Assembly (NCBI GenBank): GCA_030741175.1
Contig: JASLVT010000001.1
Coordinates: 1 to 22,673, forward strand
DNA length: 22,673 nucleotides
Reading direction: 5' to 3'
Origin: Porticoccaceae bacterium
Lineage (GTDB): Bacteria; Pseudomonadota; Gammaproteobacteria; Pseudomonadales; Porticoccaceae
Part shown: positions 1 to 8,106 of the stretch, in pieces
Numbering within the stretch: position 1 is the stretch's first letter
Layout of the letters: every line of letters starts with the position of its first letter
Made by a program: the position numbers and the translations under genes
Notes under the pieces: model-generated
Databases searched by the model: none
What the model saw: the letters and a program-made list of their open reading frames with translations, nothing else
Told to the model about the DNA's origin: nothing

Positions 1-155
1 TTATCAAGTTGTTAATAACCGCTTACTCTGTTCCTACCGATGACGGATTAAACTCAAAACTACCGCGCAAAAAATTGTGTTTTAAGCGCCGATTTTACTT
101 TGTAGATTATCAAACTAGGTGTACTCTGGCGGCCATTATCCTAGGGTCATTTTTT

Positions 156-1385
156 ATGCCTGTCAGAACCATTATTAGCATCTGGCCGCTGTTCGCCGGT
201 CTCTCCCTCATTGGCCTCGCGGTTGGCGTGCAGGGCAGTTTGCTCGGGGTGCGCGCAGAAATAGAGGGCTTCGATGACTATCTGATCGGGCTGCTGATGT
301 CCTGCTATTTTGCCGGTTTTTTAGCCGGCTCATTGTTGACCCCAAAAATGATTCAGCGGGTTGGTCATATCCGTATATTCGCCGCACTATCGGCGGTAGC
401 ATCGGTAACCATTTTAGTGCACGCAATTTATGTTAATCCTTGGGCTTGGGCGCTGATGCGCCTGCTCACAGGCTTTGCGTTTTCGACCATTTACGTGGTG
501 TCTGAAAGCTGGCTCAATCAAGCCTCGAACAATACTAATCGTGGTCAGATACTAGCTATCTATACGGCTATCTTACTCGCCGGCATCTGTGCTGGTCAGT
601 TTATGCTCAATGTCGCCAATCCCAGAGAATTTACCTTATTTATTATGATCTCAGTGATGGTTAGTGTCGCTGCTGTGCCTATTCTGCTGTCTGTTATCAC
701 CACCCCCGCCATTGAAGACACCGAGCGTGTCACCATTCGTCATCTCTGGTACCGCACGCCGATGGGCGTAATGGGCATTGTGCTCTCGCAATGGGTGTCG
801 AGTATTGTCTTTAGTATGGGTGCGGTCTATGTCACCAAACTGGATTTTACTGTCTACCAGGTGGCTAATTTTATGGGCGCCATGATGGCGGGCGGCATGA
901 TTTTACAATATCCCATCGGCAAGCTATCCGATATGATCGATCGCCGTTGGGTTATGGGTTTTTCTTGCCTGATTGCCGTCGCTTTTGCCCTACTGATCAG
1001 TCGAGAATCCGAGGCTTCAATTTGGTTGTATTTGCTAGTATTTCTATTTGGTGGTTGCGCGTTATCACTCTATTCACTGGTAGTGGCACTGACCAACGAC
1101 CACCTGCGCCCTGCTGAGATTATTCCCGCCAGCGGTACCATTGTGCTCATTGCCGGACTTACCTCTATTACCGGACCGATCACTGCGGTTTTCTGGCTAC
1201 AGATTTTTGGTTTGCAAAGTTTCTTTTTATTATTGGCCGCCTGCCTGCTTTTACTGGCGGGTATCAGTATCTGGCGTGTACTCACCATTGAAGCCCTACC
1301 CAGCGAATACAAAGTGGAAATTACCCTACAAGCGGCCACCGCCCCAGTGGGTACAGTACTGCATGCTGAGGAGGAACCCTCCTAA
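156..1385 (+). CDS. MFS transporter (YcaD-like)
   Basis: This is a polytopic inner-membrane protein of the major facilitator superfamily, predicted to exchange or export a small molecule; the substrate is unknown. About twelve hydrophobic segments are visible. The loop after TM2 reads LLTPKMIQRVGHIR, the variant of the MFS loop-2 motif seen in YcaD-like carriers, and YPIGKLSDMIDRR after TM8 is the equivalent motif of the second half. I chose the ATG at 156 (409 aa), which has a purine-rich AGGG about 8 bases upstream and leads straight into TM1 (SIWPLFAGLSLIGLAVGVQG). The frame stays open upstream to position 9, but the extra 49 residues are basic and unlike an MFS N-terminus. It is followed by a 79-bp gap and then the acylase gene on the same strand. 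The family call is firm; the transport role is inferred from the family alone. Confidence 0.85.
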   Translation: MPVRTIISIWPLFAGLSLIGLAVGVQGSLLGVRAEIEGFDDYLIGLLMSCYFAGFLAGSLLTPKMIQRVGHIRIFAALSAVASVTILVHAIYVNPWAWALMRLLTGFAFSTIYVVSESWLNQASNNTNRGQILAIYTAILLAGICAGQFMLNVANPREFTLFIMISVMVSVAAVPILLSVITTPAIEDTERVTIRHLWYRTPMGVMGIVLSQWVSSIVFSMGAVYVTKLDFTVYQVANFMGAMMAGGMILQYPIGKLSDMIDRRWVMGFSCLIAVAFALLISRESEASIWLYLLVFLFGGCALSLYSLVVALTNDHLRPAEIIPASGTIVLIAGLTSITGPITAVFWLQIFGLQSFFLLLAACLLLLAGISIWRVLTIEALPSEYKVEITLQAATAPVGTVLHAEEEPS

Positions 1386-1393
1386 TCGCCACT

Positions 1394-1413
1394 GCCAGTG
1401 CTAAACCACTGGC
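1394..1413. terminator. Perfect 7-bp hairpin after the MFS gene
   Basis: GCCAGTG (1394-1400), a six-base loop, then CACTGGC (1407-1413) form a perfect stem 8 bases after the MFS stop codon. No T-run follows on the plus strand, so it is not a classical intrinsic terminator. It could be a weak terminator, an mRNA 3'-end stabiliser, or a dyad binding site in the leader of the acylase gene. Confidence 0.35.
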
Positions 1414-1464
1414 TGGCACCTGCCGTACCATAGAGCAGAAAAACAACAATAATAGGCGTCCACT

Positions 1465-3627
1465 ATGCGCATCCTAATTATGCTGACTGCCCTGCTGCTT
1501 TCTAGCGGCTGTGTTGAAAAGTTCAATGCCTCTGACTACCGACAACTCAATCAACAATATGATGTTGTGATTGAACGGGATAGTTTAGGTGTACCTCATG
1601 TTATCGGTAAACGCGATATTGATGCAGCCTTTGGTTTTGCCTATGCGCAGGCAGAGGATAACTGGCAAATCATTCATGACAGCATTCCCTTTTATCGTGG
1701 CACCAATGCCGCCATCAACGGCAAAGACGCCGCGACTATAGATTTTTTAATTCATTGGCTGGGTATTTGGGACGACCTAGATGCCGGCTACGACAGTGCG
1801 CTCAAACCAGACACCAGAGCCTATATTGAAGCCTTTGCCGATGGCATTAACTACTACGCCGCATTGCATCCGCAGCAGACTGATGAGCGATTTTTTCCCA
1901 TTGATGGCAAAGATATTGTCGCCGGCTATATGCTGCGTCATTTATTGTTTTATGGTTTTGATGCTCCCGTAATTGAGTTGTTTGAAGAGCAACGCCAGCA
2001 TCCTATTGGCACCAAAACCACTAGCACCAAAACCACTAGCACCAAAACCACTAGCACCCAACAAGCCGACAATAATGCCGGAGGCGTGACCATGGCTGGT
2101 CTGCCAGTAGGCTCCAATGCTATCGCGGTATCGCCCCACAATAGTACCGATGGTGCCACCCGATTAGCCATTAACTCCCACCAACCCACCACCGGACCCG
2201 TGGCTTGGTATGAAGCACATATTCAGAGCGACGAGGGACTCAATATCATGGGTGGTCTATTCCCCAGCAGCGTCACCATCGGCGTCGGCTTTAATCAACA
2301 CTTGGGTTGGGGCGCCACGGTGAATAAACCCGATTTGGTGGATATCTATGCATTGGAAATTGATCCGGATAACCCCGATCGCTACTTTCTCGATGGTGAA
2401 TGGAAAGAGCTAGAATCTCGCGAGATTCAGGTCGGGGTTAAGCTATTTGGTTTTCTGCCTTGGACTGTTACTGAACAGGGGCTTAGATCAGTGCATGGTC
2501 CCGTGCTGCGAACCGACCACGGCACCTATGCTGTTCGCTATGCCGGCATGGGTGAAATGCGCCAAGTAGAGCAGTGGTTAGCCATGAATAAAGCACAGAG
2601 CCTCGACGATTGGCTTAGCGCAATGCGCATGCAAGCCTTTGCTAGCTTTAATTTTGTCTATGCCGACAAACTCGGCAACACCTTTTTTGTGCACAACTCG
2701 CTGACGCCAAAACGTGTCAGTGGTTACAACTGGCAACATTATCTACCGGGAGACGACAGCAGTTTGATTTGGGATCAATATATGCCCTTCGATCAACTAC
2801 CGCAGGTCATCAACCCCGCATCAGGTTATATTCACAGCGCCAATCAAAGCCCCTTTTACGTCACAGCGCCAAGCGATAACCCAGATCCGCAACAGTATCG
2901 CATTGAAGATGGTTTCCCCACGCGCATGACCAACCGCGCCGATCGCGGCCTAGAATTATTTGCCGAGCTGGAGACTATTTCTGAGCAAGAGTTTTTTGCT
3001 ATCAAACATGACAAGCGCTTCAGTGTTAATTCCAGATCCATGGCGTTCTTAAATCAAGCTCTGCAACTCGACCTCAAGGATCAGGCACAACAATATCGCG
3101 ACGCCCAGCAGATTATTGCCAACTGGGATCGCAATACGAATATTGAAAATCGCGGTGCCGCACTGTGCACCTGCATTATTGGTGCCGAGTGGTTAGCTGA
3201 GCAAAAAGGTAAGCCGGCACCGGCGATTGCCGACGAACTGTACCGCTGTACTGACTTATTAATGGCCAAAGTGGGTCGTCTAGATCCCCTGTGGGGTGAT
3301 ATTAACCGACACATACGCGGCGACCTCAATCTGCCGGTAGGAGGTGGGCCCGATACGTTACGCGCTATCTATGGGCTGGGCATGGAGGAAGATGGTTATC
3401 TCACTAATGTTGCCGGCGATGGTCTTTACTACATGCTGTCATGGGACGCCAATGGCAACCAGAAAGTGCGGGGCATTCATCAATTTGGCGCCGCTACACT
3501 GGATGAGACCTCAATCCATTATGCTGATCAGGCAGAGGATTATGTTAACGAAATACTGCATGACCCGCTGTATGATGCGCAACTGCGCGCCGACAAAATA
3601 GAGCGTCGCTATCGACCTGGAGAGTAG
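1465..3627 (+). CDS. Penicillin/AHL acylase family lipoprotein (Ntn hydrolase)
   Basis: This is a predicted secreted amidase of the penicillin G acylase / aculeacin / AHL-acylase family, which cuts amide-linked acyl chains and matures by self-cleavage into two chains. It begins with a hydrophobic signal and a lipobox LSSGC (Cys16; Val at +2), so it is probably an envelope lipoprotein. The alpha chain (about 20-190) holds RDSLGVPHVIG and FGFAYAQAEDNW. A spacer of about 190-216 follows, then GSNAIAV, where Ser217 (codon 2113-2115) is the expected N-terminal nucleophile of the beta chain. NSHQPTTGP and GFNQHLGWGATVNKPD are typical beta-chain motifs. The 720-residue length is normal for the family. 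The spacer carries three copies of Thr-Lys-Thr-Thr-Ser. The substrate is uncertain: acyl-homoserine lactones are one option, lipopeptides or other amides are others. No luxI/luxR gene is seen nearby. Confidence 0.88.
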   Translation: MRILIMLTALLLSSGCVEKFNASDYRQLNQQYDVVIERDSLGVPHVIGKRDIDAAFGFAYAQAEDNWQIIHDSIPFYRGTNAAINGKDAATIDFLIHWLGIWDDLDAGYDSALKPDTRAYIEAFADGINYYAALHPQQTDERFFPIDGKDIVAGYMLRHLLFYGFDAPVIELFEEQRQHPIGTKTTSTKTTSTKTTSTQQADNNAGGVTMAGLPVGSNAIAVSPHNSTDGATRLAINSHQPTTGPVAWYEAHIQSDEGLNIMGGLFPSSVTIGVGFNQHLGWGATVNKPDLVDIYALEIDPDNPDRYFLDGEWKELESREIQVGVKLFGFLPWTVTEQGLRSVHGPVLRTDHGTYAVRYAGMGEMRQVEQWLAMNKAQSLDDWLSAMRMQAFASFNFVYADKLGNTFFVHNSLTPKRVSGYNWQHYLPGDDSSLIWDQYMPFDQLPQVINPASGYIHSANQSPFYVTAPSDNPDPQQYRIEDGFPTRMTNRADRGLELFAELETISEQEFFAIKHDKRFSVNSRSMAFLNQALQLDLKDQAQQYRDAQQIIANWDRNTNIENRGAALCTCIIGAEWLAEQKGKPAPAIADELYRCTDLLMAKVGRLDPLWGDINRHIRGDLNLPVGGGPDTLRAIYGLGMEEDGYLTNVAGDGLYYMLSWDANGNQKVRGIHQFGAATLDETSIHYADQAEDYVNEILHDPLYDAQLRADKIERRYRPGE
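2011..2055 (+). repeat. 15-bp in-frame tandem repeat, 3 copies
   Basis: The unit accaaaaccactagc occurs three times without mismatch (2011-2025, 2026-2040, 2041-2055) inside the acylase gene and encodes a Thr/Lys/Ser-rich repeat. Copy-number change by slippage would add or remove five residues without shifting frame. It lies 57 bases before the codon of the nucleophile Ser217, within the peptide expected to be removed on maturation. Confidence 0.95.
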
Positions 3628-3670
3628 CGCCGCAATCGTAGACAACATGCTAGAATAGAGCCTTCGTCAC

Positions 3671-3683
3671 CTATCTGAGATAG
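3671..3683. promoter_or_regulatory. Small dyad overlapping the ylqF ribosome-binding region
   Basis: CTATCT-G-AGATAG is a perfect 6-bp dyad ending 6 bases before the ylqF ATG at 3690. It covers the only purine-rich stretch (GAGATAGAGA) that could act as Shine-Dalgarno. It may mask the RBS in a weak hairpin or be a protein site; a one-base loop makes a stable RNA hairpin unlikely unless the stem frays. Confidence 0.3.
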
Positions 3684-3689
3684 AGACCC

Positions 3690-4628
3690 ATGTCGATCCA
3701 GTGGTATCCAGGCCATATGCGCAAGGCCAGCAACGAGATGATTGAGGCGCTTCCTCAGGTCAATATCGTTGTTGAGGTGTTGGATGCCCGCATCCCCTTC
3801 AGTAGCTCAAACCCGTTTATTCAGGGTCTGTGCACTGAAAAGCCCTATATCAAACTGCTCAATAAAACCGATCTCGCAGATGCCGCAATCACCCGACAGT
3901 GGCAGGAGCATTTTGAGCAACAGACTAATACCAAAACACTGGCGTTGGATTTAAAGAACCATGATCCCAGCAGTAAGATTATTGATTTGATCAATAAACT
4001 CTATCCCCAGCGCGAAGGTGGCAATACGCTAGCCATGGTTACCGGTATTCCCAATGTGGGCAAGTCATCGCTGATTAACTGTCTGGCCGGTCGGCATATC
4101 GCCAAGACTGGAGATGAGCCGGCTATTACCAAAGGACAACAGCGTATCAATCTGCGCAATGGCATTATGCTGTTGGATACACCGGGTATTCTCTGGCCTA
4201 AGATCGAAAACCCACAGGGTAGCTATCGCTTAGCCACTACCGGCGCTATTAAAGATACCGCGGTAAGCTATGAGGATATTGCTTTTTTTGCCGCCGATTT
4301 TTTATTGCAAAACTATCCTGAGCGACTTAAGGAGCGATTTAATATCAATCAATTGCCACAGACCGAAATTGAGTTGCTGGAGATTATCGGTACCCAGCGA
4401 GGCTGTTTGCGAGCGGGCGGCCGAGTCGATTTGGAGCGTGTATCCACCATCTTTGTCAATGAACTGCGTGCGGGTATTTTGGGGCCGTTGGGTTTTGAAA
4501 CCCCAGAGATGATCGAGTCGGAAATGCAACAGGTGGCGATCTTAAAAGCAGAAAAAGAAGCCCGTGAAAAAGCGCGTTTAGAAAAAGCGGCAGCGCGACG
4601 CAAAAAGGCTAAAGCCAACCGCAGATAA
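3690..4628 (+). CDS. ylqF: Ribosome biogenesis GTPase YlqF/RbgA
   Basis: This is a circularly permuted GTPase that acts in late assembly of the large ribosomal subunit. It begins MSIQWYPGHMRKA, the signature N-terminus of the family. The permuted order of G motifs is clear: DARIP at 32-36, G4 NKTD at 58-61, G1 (P-loop) GIPNVGKSS at 119-127, a Thr-containing G2 around 147, and G3 DTPG at 163-166. The C-terminal region (about 215-312) ends in a strongly basic, Lys/Arg/Ala-rich tail, consistent with rRNA contact. Length (312) is slightly above the usual ~290, the excess being the tail. The gene sits alone on the plus strand between the acylase gene and a convergent flavoprotein gene whose stop codon is one base away. 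Identification is secure; in vivo role is from the family. Confidence 0.95.
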   Translation: MSIQWYPGHMRKASNEMIEALPQVNIVVEVLDARIPFSSSNPFIQGLCTEKPYIKLLNKTDLADAAITRQWQEHFEQQTNTKTLALDLKNHDPSSKIIDLINKLYPQREGGNTLAMVTGIPNVGKSSLINCLAGRHIAKTGDEPAITKGQQRINLRNGIMLLDTPGILWPKIENPQGSYRLATTGAIKDTAVSYEDIAFFAADFLLQNYPERLKERFNINQLPQTEIELLEIIGTQRGCLRAGGRVDLERVSTIFVNELRAGILGPLGFETPEMIESEMQQVAILKAEKEAREKARLEKAAARRKKAKANRR

Positions 4629-4629
4629 T

Positions 4630-5829
4630 CTACACATACTGTCCTGCCGCATAACCAGAAGCCCAAGCCCACTGAAAGTTATAGCCTCCCAGGTGACCGG
4701 TAACATCCATTACCTCACCGATAAAAAATAGTCCCGGCTGAGTTTTGCACTCCATAGTTTTCGATGACAGATGATCTGTATCGACTCCACAAAGCGTGAC
4801 CTCGGCGGTACGGTAACCCTCAGTCCCGGAGGGTTTAAGTTGCCACCGCGTCAACTGCTCAGCAATACGATTTAGCACTGCATCCGGTATCTCGGCAATG
4901 GCTGTATCAGCATGGTCAGCCCAATAGAGCTGCTGCAACTCCATCACTAAAGCTTTGGCAAGATGCTGGGATAATAAATTGCGCAGCAAGGATTTTGCGT
5001 TGGATAATTTATAGCCCAACAGTAGCCGATGAATATTTACACTGGGCAACAGATTGATGTCGATAGGCTGTCCGGGTTGCCAATAACTGGATAGTTGCAG
5101 TGCCGCTGGCCCACTGATACCGCGGTGAGTAAATAATAGGTTCTCTCGAAAGCTGACGCCATTAACCGCCATATCCACATCGACTGCCAGACCGGAGAGA
5201 CGATCACAGATAGGTTTAACCCAGTCGGTAAAGGTGAAAGGTACCAGTCCTGCTCGGCGCGGAAGCAGATTGAGGCCAAACTGTGCAGCGATATCATAGC
5301 CAAATCCTGTGGCGCCCATAGTGGGTATAGAGAGTCCACCCGTGGCGATCACCAATGATGAACATTGATAATCACCCAGTGAACTTTGCACCGAATAACC
5401 CGCATCGCATGTGGCAATAGCATCGATAAGGCATTTGGTTTTAATCTGCACCTTGGCCTGTTCACATTCATCCAATAGCATAGCCAAGATATCTTTGGCC
5501 GAATGATCGCAGAATAACTCGCCATGCTTGCGCTCATGGTAGGCAATCTGATGCTGCTCAACCATGGCGATAAATTGCCATTGGTTGTAGCCATTCAATG
5601 CCGATTTACAAAAATGTGGATTCGCCGACAGATAATTTTCCGGTTGAATATCAAGGTTAGTAAAGTTGCATCGCCCACCCCCTGACATAAGTATTTTTTT
5701 GCCCACTTTATTGCTGCTATCTAACACCAATACTGATAGCCCGCGTCGACCTGCGGTAAAGGCGCAGAACAATCCAGCCGCACCACCACCGATAATAATC
5801 ACATCATAATGATTGCGCGTTTTTACCAA
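4630..5829 (-). CDS. HI0933-family FAD-dependent oxidoreductase (YhiN-like)
   Basis: This is a flavoprotein of the HI0933/YhiN family (NAD(P)/FAD-dependent oxidoreductase, BaiN-like); the physiological substrate is not established. A Rossmann FAD-binding motif GGGAAG lies at 14-19, followed by SGGGRCNFTN at 49-58, a hallmark of the family. The C-terminus FIGEVMDVTGHLGGYNFQWA is the second hallmark and completes the FAD site. The 399-residue length is normal. The only reasonable start is TTG at 5827-5829, whose first bases overlap the stop codon of the upstream DUF1415 gene (shared TTGGTAA), so translational coupling is likely. The 3' end converges with ylqF, with a single base between the two stop codons. 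Confidence 0.9.
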   Translation of the reverse strand: MVKTRNHYDVIIIGGGAAGLFCAFTAGRRGLSVLVLDSSNKVGKKILMSGGGRCNFTNLDIQPENYLSANPHFCKSALNGYNQWQFIAMVEQHQIAYHERKHGELFCDHSAKDILAMLLDECEQAKVQIKTKCLIDAIATCDAGYSVQSSLGDYQCSSLVIATGGLSIPTMGATGFGYDIAAQFGLNLLPRRAGLVPFTFTDWVKPICDRLSGLAVDVDMAVNGVSFRENLLFTHRGISGPAALQLSSYWQPGQPIDINLLPSVNIHRLLLGYKLSNAKSLLRNLLSQHLAKALVMELQQLYWADHADTAIAEIPDAVLNRIAEQLTRWQLKPSGTEGYRTAEVTLCGVDTDHLSSKTMECKTQPGLFFIGEVMDVTGHLGGYNFQWAWASGYAAGQYV

Positions 5830-6377
5830 AGCTCATTCCACTGCTGTTCTATTTGAGCGCGTCCAATGGTTTGCAACGTTTTTATATTGCGCTGCGGTAT
5901 CTGTTCAGGATGGGGAAAGTCGGCGAGCAATTTCGTCATCATCTCTTCACGGAGAAAGTGAAGAATCGGATAGGGTGAACGATTGGTGAAATGACTGGCA
6001 GAATTTGCTGGCTCGCCTTCAAACTGATAATGCGGATGAAAGCTTGCCAACTGAATTAGATTGGCAACGCCCATCTCTTCAATAAGCGCCTCTGCATTTT
6101 CAATAAAACTGAGATATTCATTGAAGTCGGCAAGCGCATTGGGAATAACCAACAAGGTAGTTGCTATCTCAGACTCCGGCGACTGGTGAATAAGATCCAA
6201 CTCGGTTAAAAATCTCTGCGCCACTGTCTGTAGTTGGTTTGCATCACAGATACTGATGCGCAATGACTCTGAGGCCACAACAGGCCGTGCAAAGGGGCAC
6301 AGGTTAAGCCCCACAACAAAGCTATCAAGCCAAGCTCTAACACGACGCTCTACAGCAGATTCCGAGACGGAGGACAT
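5823..6377 (-). CDS. DUF1415 family protein
   Basis: This is a 184-residue soluble protein of unknown function matching the DUF1415 family. Family-typical segments are visible: VGLNLCPFARP at 22-32 with a conserved Cys27, a central IQLASFHPHYQFEG, and NRSPYPILHFLREE. The Cys-Pro and the His-rich segment suggest a possible catalytic or metal site, but that is inference. The gene starts at an ATG preceded by a modest GAG ribosome-binding element and overlaps the following flavoprotein gene by seven bases, so the two are probably one transcript. A -35/-10 pair lies just upstream (6408-6436). Confidence 0.85.
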   Translation of the reverse strand: MSSVSESAVERRVRAWLDSFVVGLNLCPFARPVVASESLRISICDANQLQTVAQRFLTELDLIHQSPESEIATTLLVIPNALADFNEYLSFIENAEALIEEMGVANLIQLASFHPHYQFEGEPANSASHFTNRSPYPILHFLREEMMTKLLADFPHPEQIPQRNIKTLQTIGRAQIEQQWNELW

Positions 6378-6407
6378 TGATAACTCGCAGTGAAAAATAG
6401 TGCCGCA

Positions 6408-6436
6408 AGAATACCCAGTCGATCCCGCTTCAACAA
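6408..6436 (-). promoter_or_regulatory. Candidate sigma70 promoter for the DUF1415-flavoprotein pair
   Basis: Read on the minus strand, TTGTTG (6431-6436), a 17-base spacer, then TATTCT (6408-6413) make a plausible -35/-10 pair. The -10 box lies 30 bases before the DUF1415 ATG. It is in the 126-bp divergent gap (6378-6503), which is also AT-rich at 6440-6470. No equally good plus-strand pair for the nuclease gene was found. Confidence 0.4.
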
Positions 6437-6503
6437 GTAAGATTAAAAAATAAAAAACTTAAAACTATCCTGCAAACGTCCTCGAGAGCCAGTCACAGTT
6501 TGT

Positions 6504-8072
6504 GTGCGTACTATGTCCATGCAACTCAACTGGCTCGACAGTCCAACACCCAACCGACTCTCTTCAGGCTTCCCTGATAGAATGGTGTTGCTCGACTGTG
6601 AGACAACAGGTGGCAAGGCGACCTATCATCGTATTATTGAGATTGGCTTGCTGGTGATTGAAAATGGCGAGCTTGTTGAAAAATGGCAGACATTTCTTGA
6701 CCCAGAAACAACGCTACCCCCTTTTATTCAGCGTCTTACCGGTATCAGCCCCGACATGGTGAGTGGCGCACCGCTATTTAGCGATATTGCTACCGAACTG
6801 CTGAGCAAGTTAGACGGCGGCACTCTAGTGGCTCATAACGCGCGTTTTGACTATGGTTTTTTAAAAAATGAATTCCAGCGTGTCGGCATTAGCTACAATG
6901 CCAAACCGCTGTGCTCAGTTAAATTTAGTCGCAATCTCTACCCGCAGTTTAAACGCCATGGTCTATCACAGATTATCGAGCGCTTTAAGCTCTCAATCGT
7001 CAATCGCCATCGCGCTCTGGATGATGCCGAGATGATCTATCAGTTCTTTCTCAAGTCCACCGCTTTATTTTCCGATGAGGAAATTCAAGCCACCTGCGAA
7101 TCAATCCTGAAACGCCCTGCATTGCCCATCAAGTTAGATGCCTCAGAGGTTGAGAAACTGCCCGCTAGCGCGGGGGTATATTATTTCTATGATGATAAAG
7201 CTGTACTGCTCTACATAGGCAAGAGTGTCAATATTCGCAATCGGGTGATGAGTCACTTTAGTAGCGATCACAAAAACCCAAAAGATCTGCAGATGAGCAG
7301 TAAAATTGCCCATATTGACTTCCAACAGACACCGACTGATTTTGGTGCTCAGATTCATGAGAGCAATCAAATCAAAGCGCTATTCCCGCTGTATAACCGG
7401 CGGTTGCGCAAAGTAAAAAAAATGTTTCAGTACCGCACTGAGCCCGATGACTTGGGCTATCTGCGACTCTCTATTGAGGCCATCGATACAGACAACCCCG
7501 CGGCCAATGAACAATTTGGGCTGTTTCGCTCACCCCGCCAAGCAAGCAAAAAAATGGAGAAGTTAGCCGATCAATATTTTCTCTGTCATAAATTATTGGG
7601 TCTCGAAGGCAGTCATAGTCGCACTGATCCCTGCTTTAGAGCACAGCTCAAAAAATGTTTTGGTGCCTGTTGTGGCAAAGAGGCAGCAGCTACTTACAAT
7701 GAACGTATGCAGGCAGCACTGAAAGACTACCAAATAAAGCTATGGCCCTATCCCGGCGCTATATTAATTGAGGAGCGCGATCCGCAAAACCCAGACTTGC
7801 ACAGTTATCATCTCGTCAATAACTGGCGCTATCTTGCTAAGCTAAGTCTGCTGGATGACCTTTATGATCATGGCTTCGCATTGCAATCAGATAGTAGCGG
7901 TCTCCAACAACAAGATCAGCTTCAAACCAGTGGAGGAGACATGGACAGTCGCTTTGACCTCGATATCTACTTTATTCTGGTACGATTTCTAGCCAATGTC
8001 GGCAATTCAGCTATGGGTCATTTGCAGATCCATTCACTGATCTTTGCAAATGACCATTTAAATCAGTCATAG
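6504..8072 (+). CDS. DEDDh 3'-5' exonuclease fused to GIY-YIG nuclease
   Basis: This is a two-nuclease fusion likely acting in DNA repair. Residues about 26-185 form a DNA polymerase III epsilon-like DEDDh exonuclease: LDCETTG gives Asp31 and Glu33, HNARFD gives Asp116, and HRALDD gives His169 and Asp174. Residues about 218-305 form a GIY-YIG domain as in UvrC/Cho: GVYYFY (224-229), LLYIGKS (235-241), Arg245, Glu286 and YNRR (Asn298), so every catalytic position is present. The C-terminal ~200 residues include a Cys cluster (KKCFGACCG) like the one after the GIY-YIG domain in UvrC/Cho. No helix-hairpin-helix region is evident. Numbering is from GTG at 6504; ATG at 6513 and 6519 are alternatives, and none has a clear ribosome-binding site. 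Similar fusions are known, so function is inferred from them. Confidence 0.88.
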   Translation: MRTMSMQLNWLDSPTPNRLSSGFPDRMVLLDCETTGGKATYHRIIEIGLLVIENGELVEKWQTFLDPETTLPPFIQRLTGISPDMVSGAPLFSDIATELLSKLDGGTLVAHNARFDYGFLKNEFQRVGISYNAKPLCSVKFSRNLYPQFKRHGLSQIIERFKLSIVNRHRALDDAEMIYQFFLKSTALFSDEEIQATCESILKRPALPIKLDASEVEKLPASAGVYYFYDDKAVLLYIGKSVNIRNRVMSHFSSDHKNPKDLQMSSKIAHIDFQQTPTDFGAQIHESNQIKALFPLYNRRLRKVKKMFQYRTEPDDLGYLRLSIEAIDTDNPAANEQFGLFRSPRQASKKMEKLADQYFLCHKLLGLEGSHSRTDPCFRAQLKKCFGACCGKEAAATYNERMQAALKDYQIKLWPYPGAILIEERDPQNPDLHSYHLVNNWRYLAKLSLLDDLYDHGFALQSDSSGLQQQDQLQTSGGDMDSRFDLDIYFILVRFLANVGNSAMGHLQIHSLIFANDHLNQS

Positions 8073-8106
8073 CACCGATAACAGCAAACCAGCATTTCGT
8101 ATCAAC

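Noticed and set aside
9..155. N-terminal extension of the MFS gene from TTG at 9
   Set aside because: The 49 extra residues are basic and lack family resemblance, whereas ATG at 156 has a plausible ribosome-binding element and leads directly into TM1.
1942..2192. Two minus-strand open frames with repetitive Gly-Ala-Ser-Gly-Phe or Leu-Val-Val runs
   Set aside because: Both merely read the 15-bp tandem repeat of the acylase gene in reverse; they have no start signals.
4302..4672. Minus-strand open frames opposite ylqF
   Set aside because: They overlap a clearly conserved GTPase gene and encode no recognisable domain.
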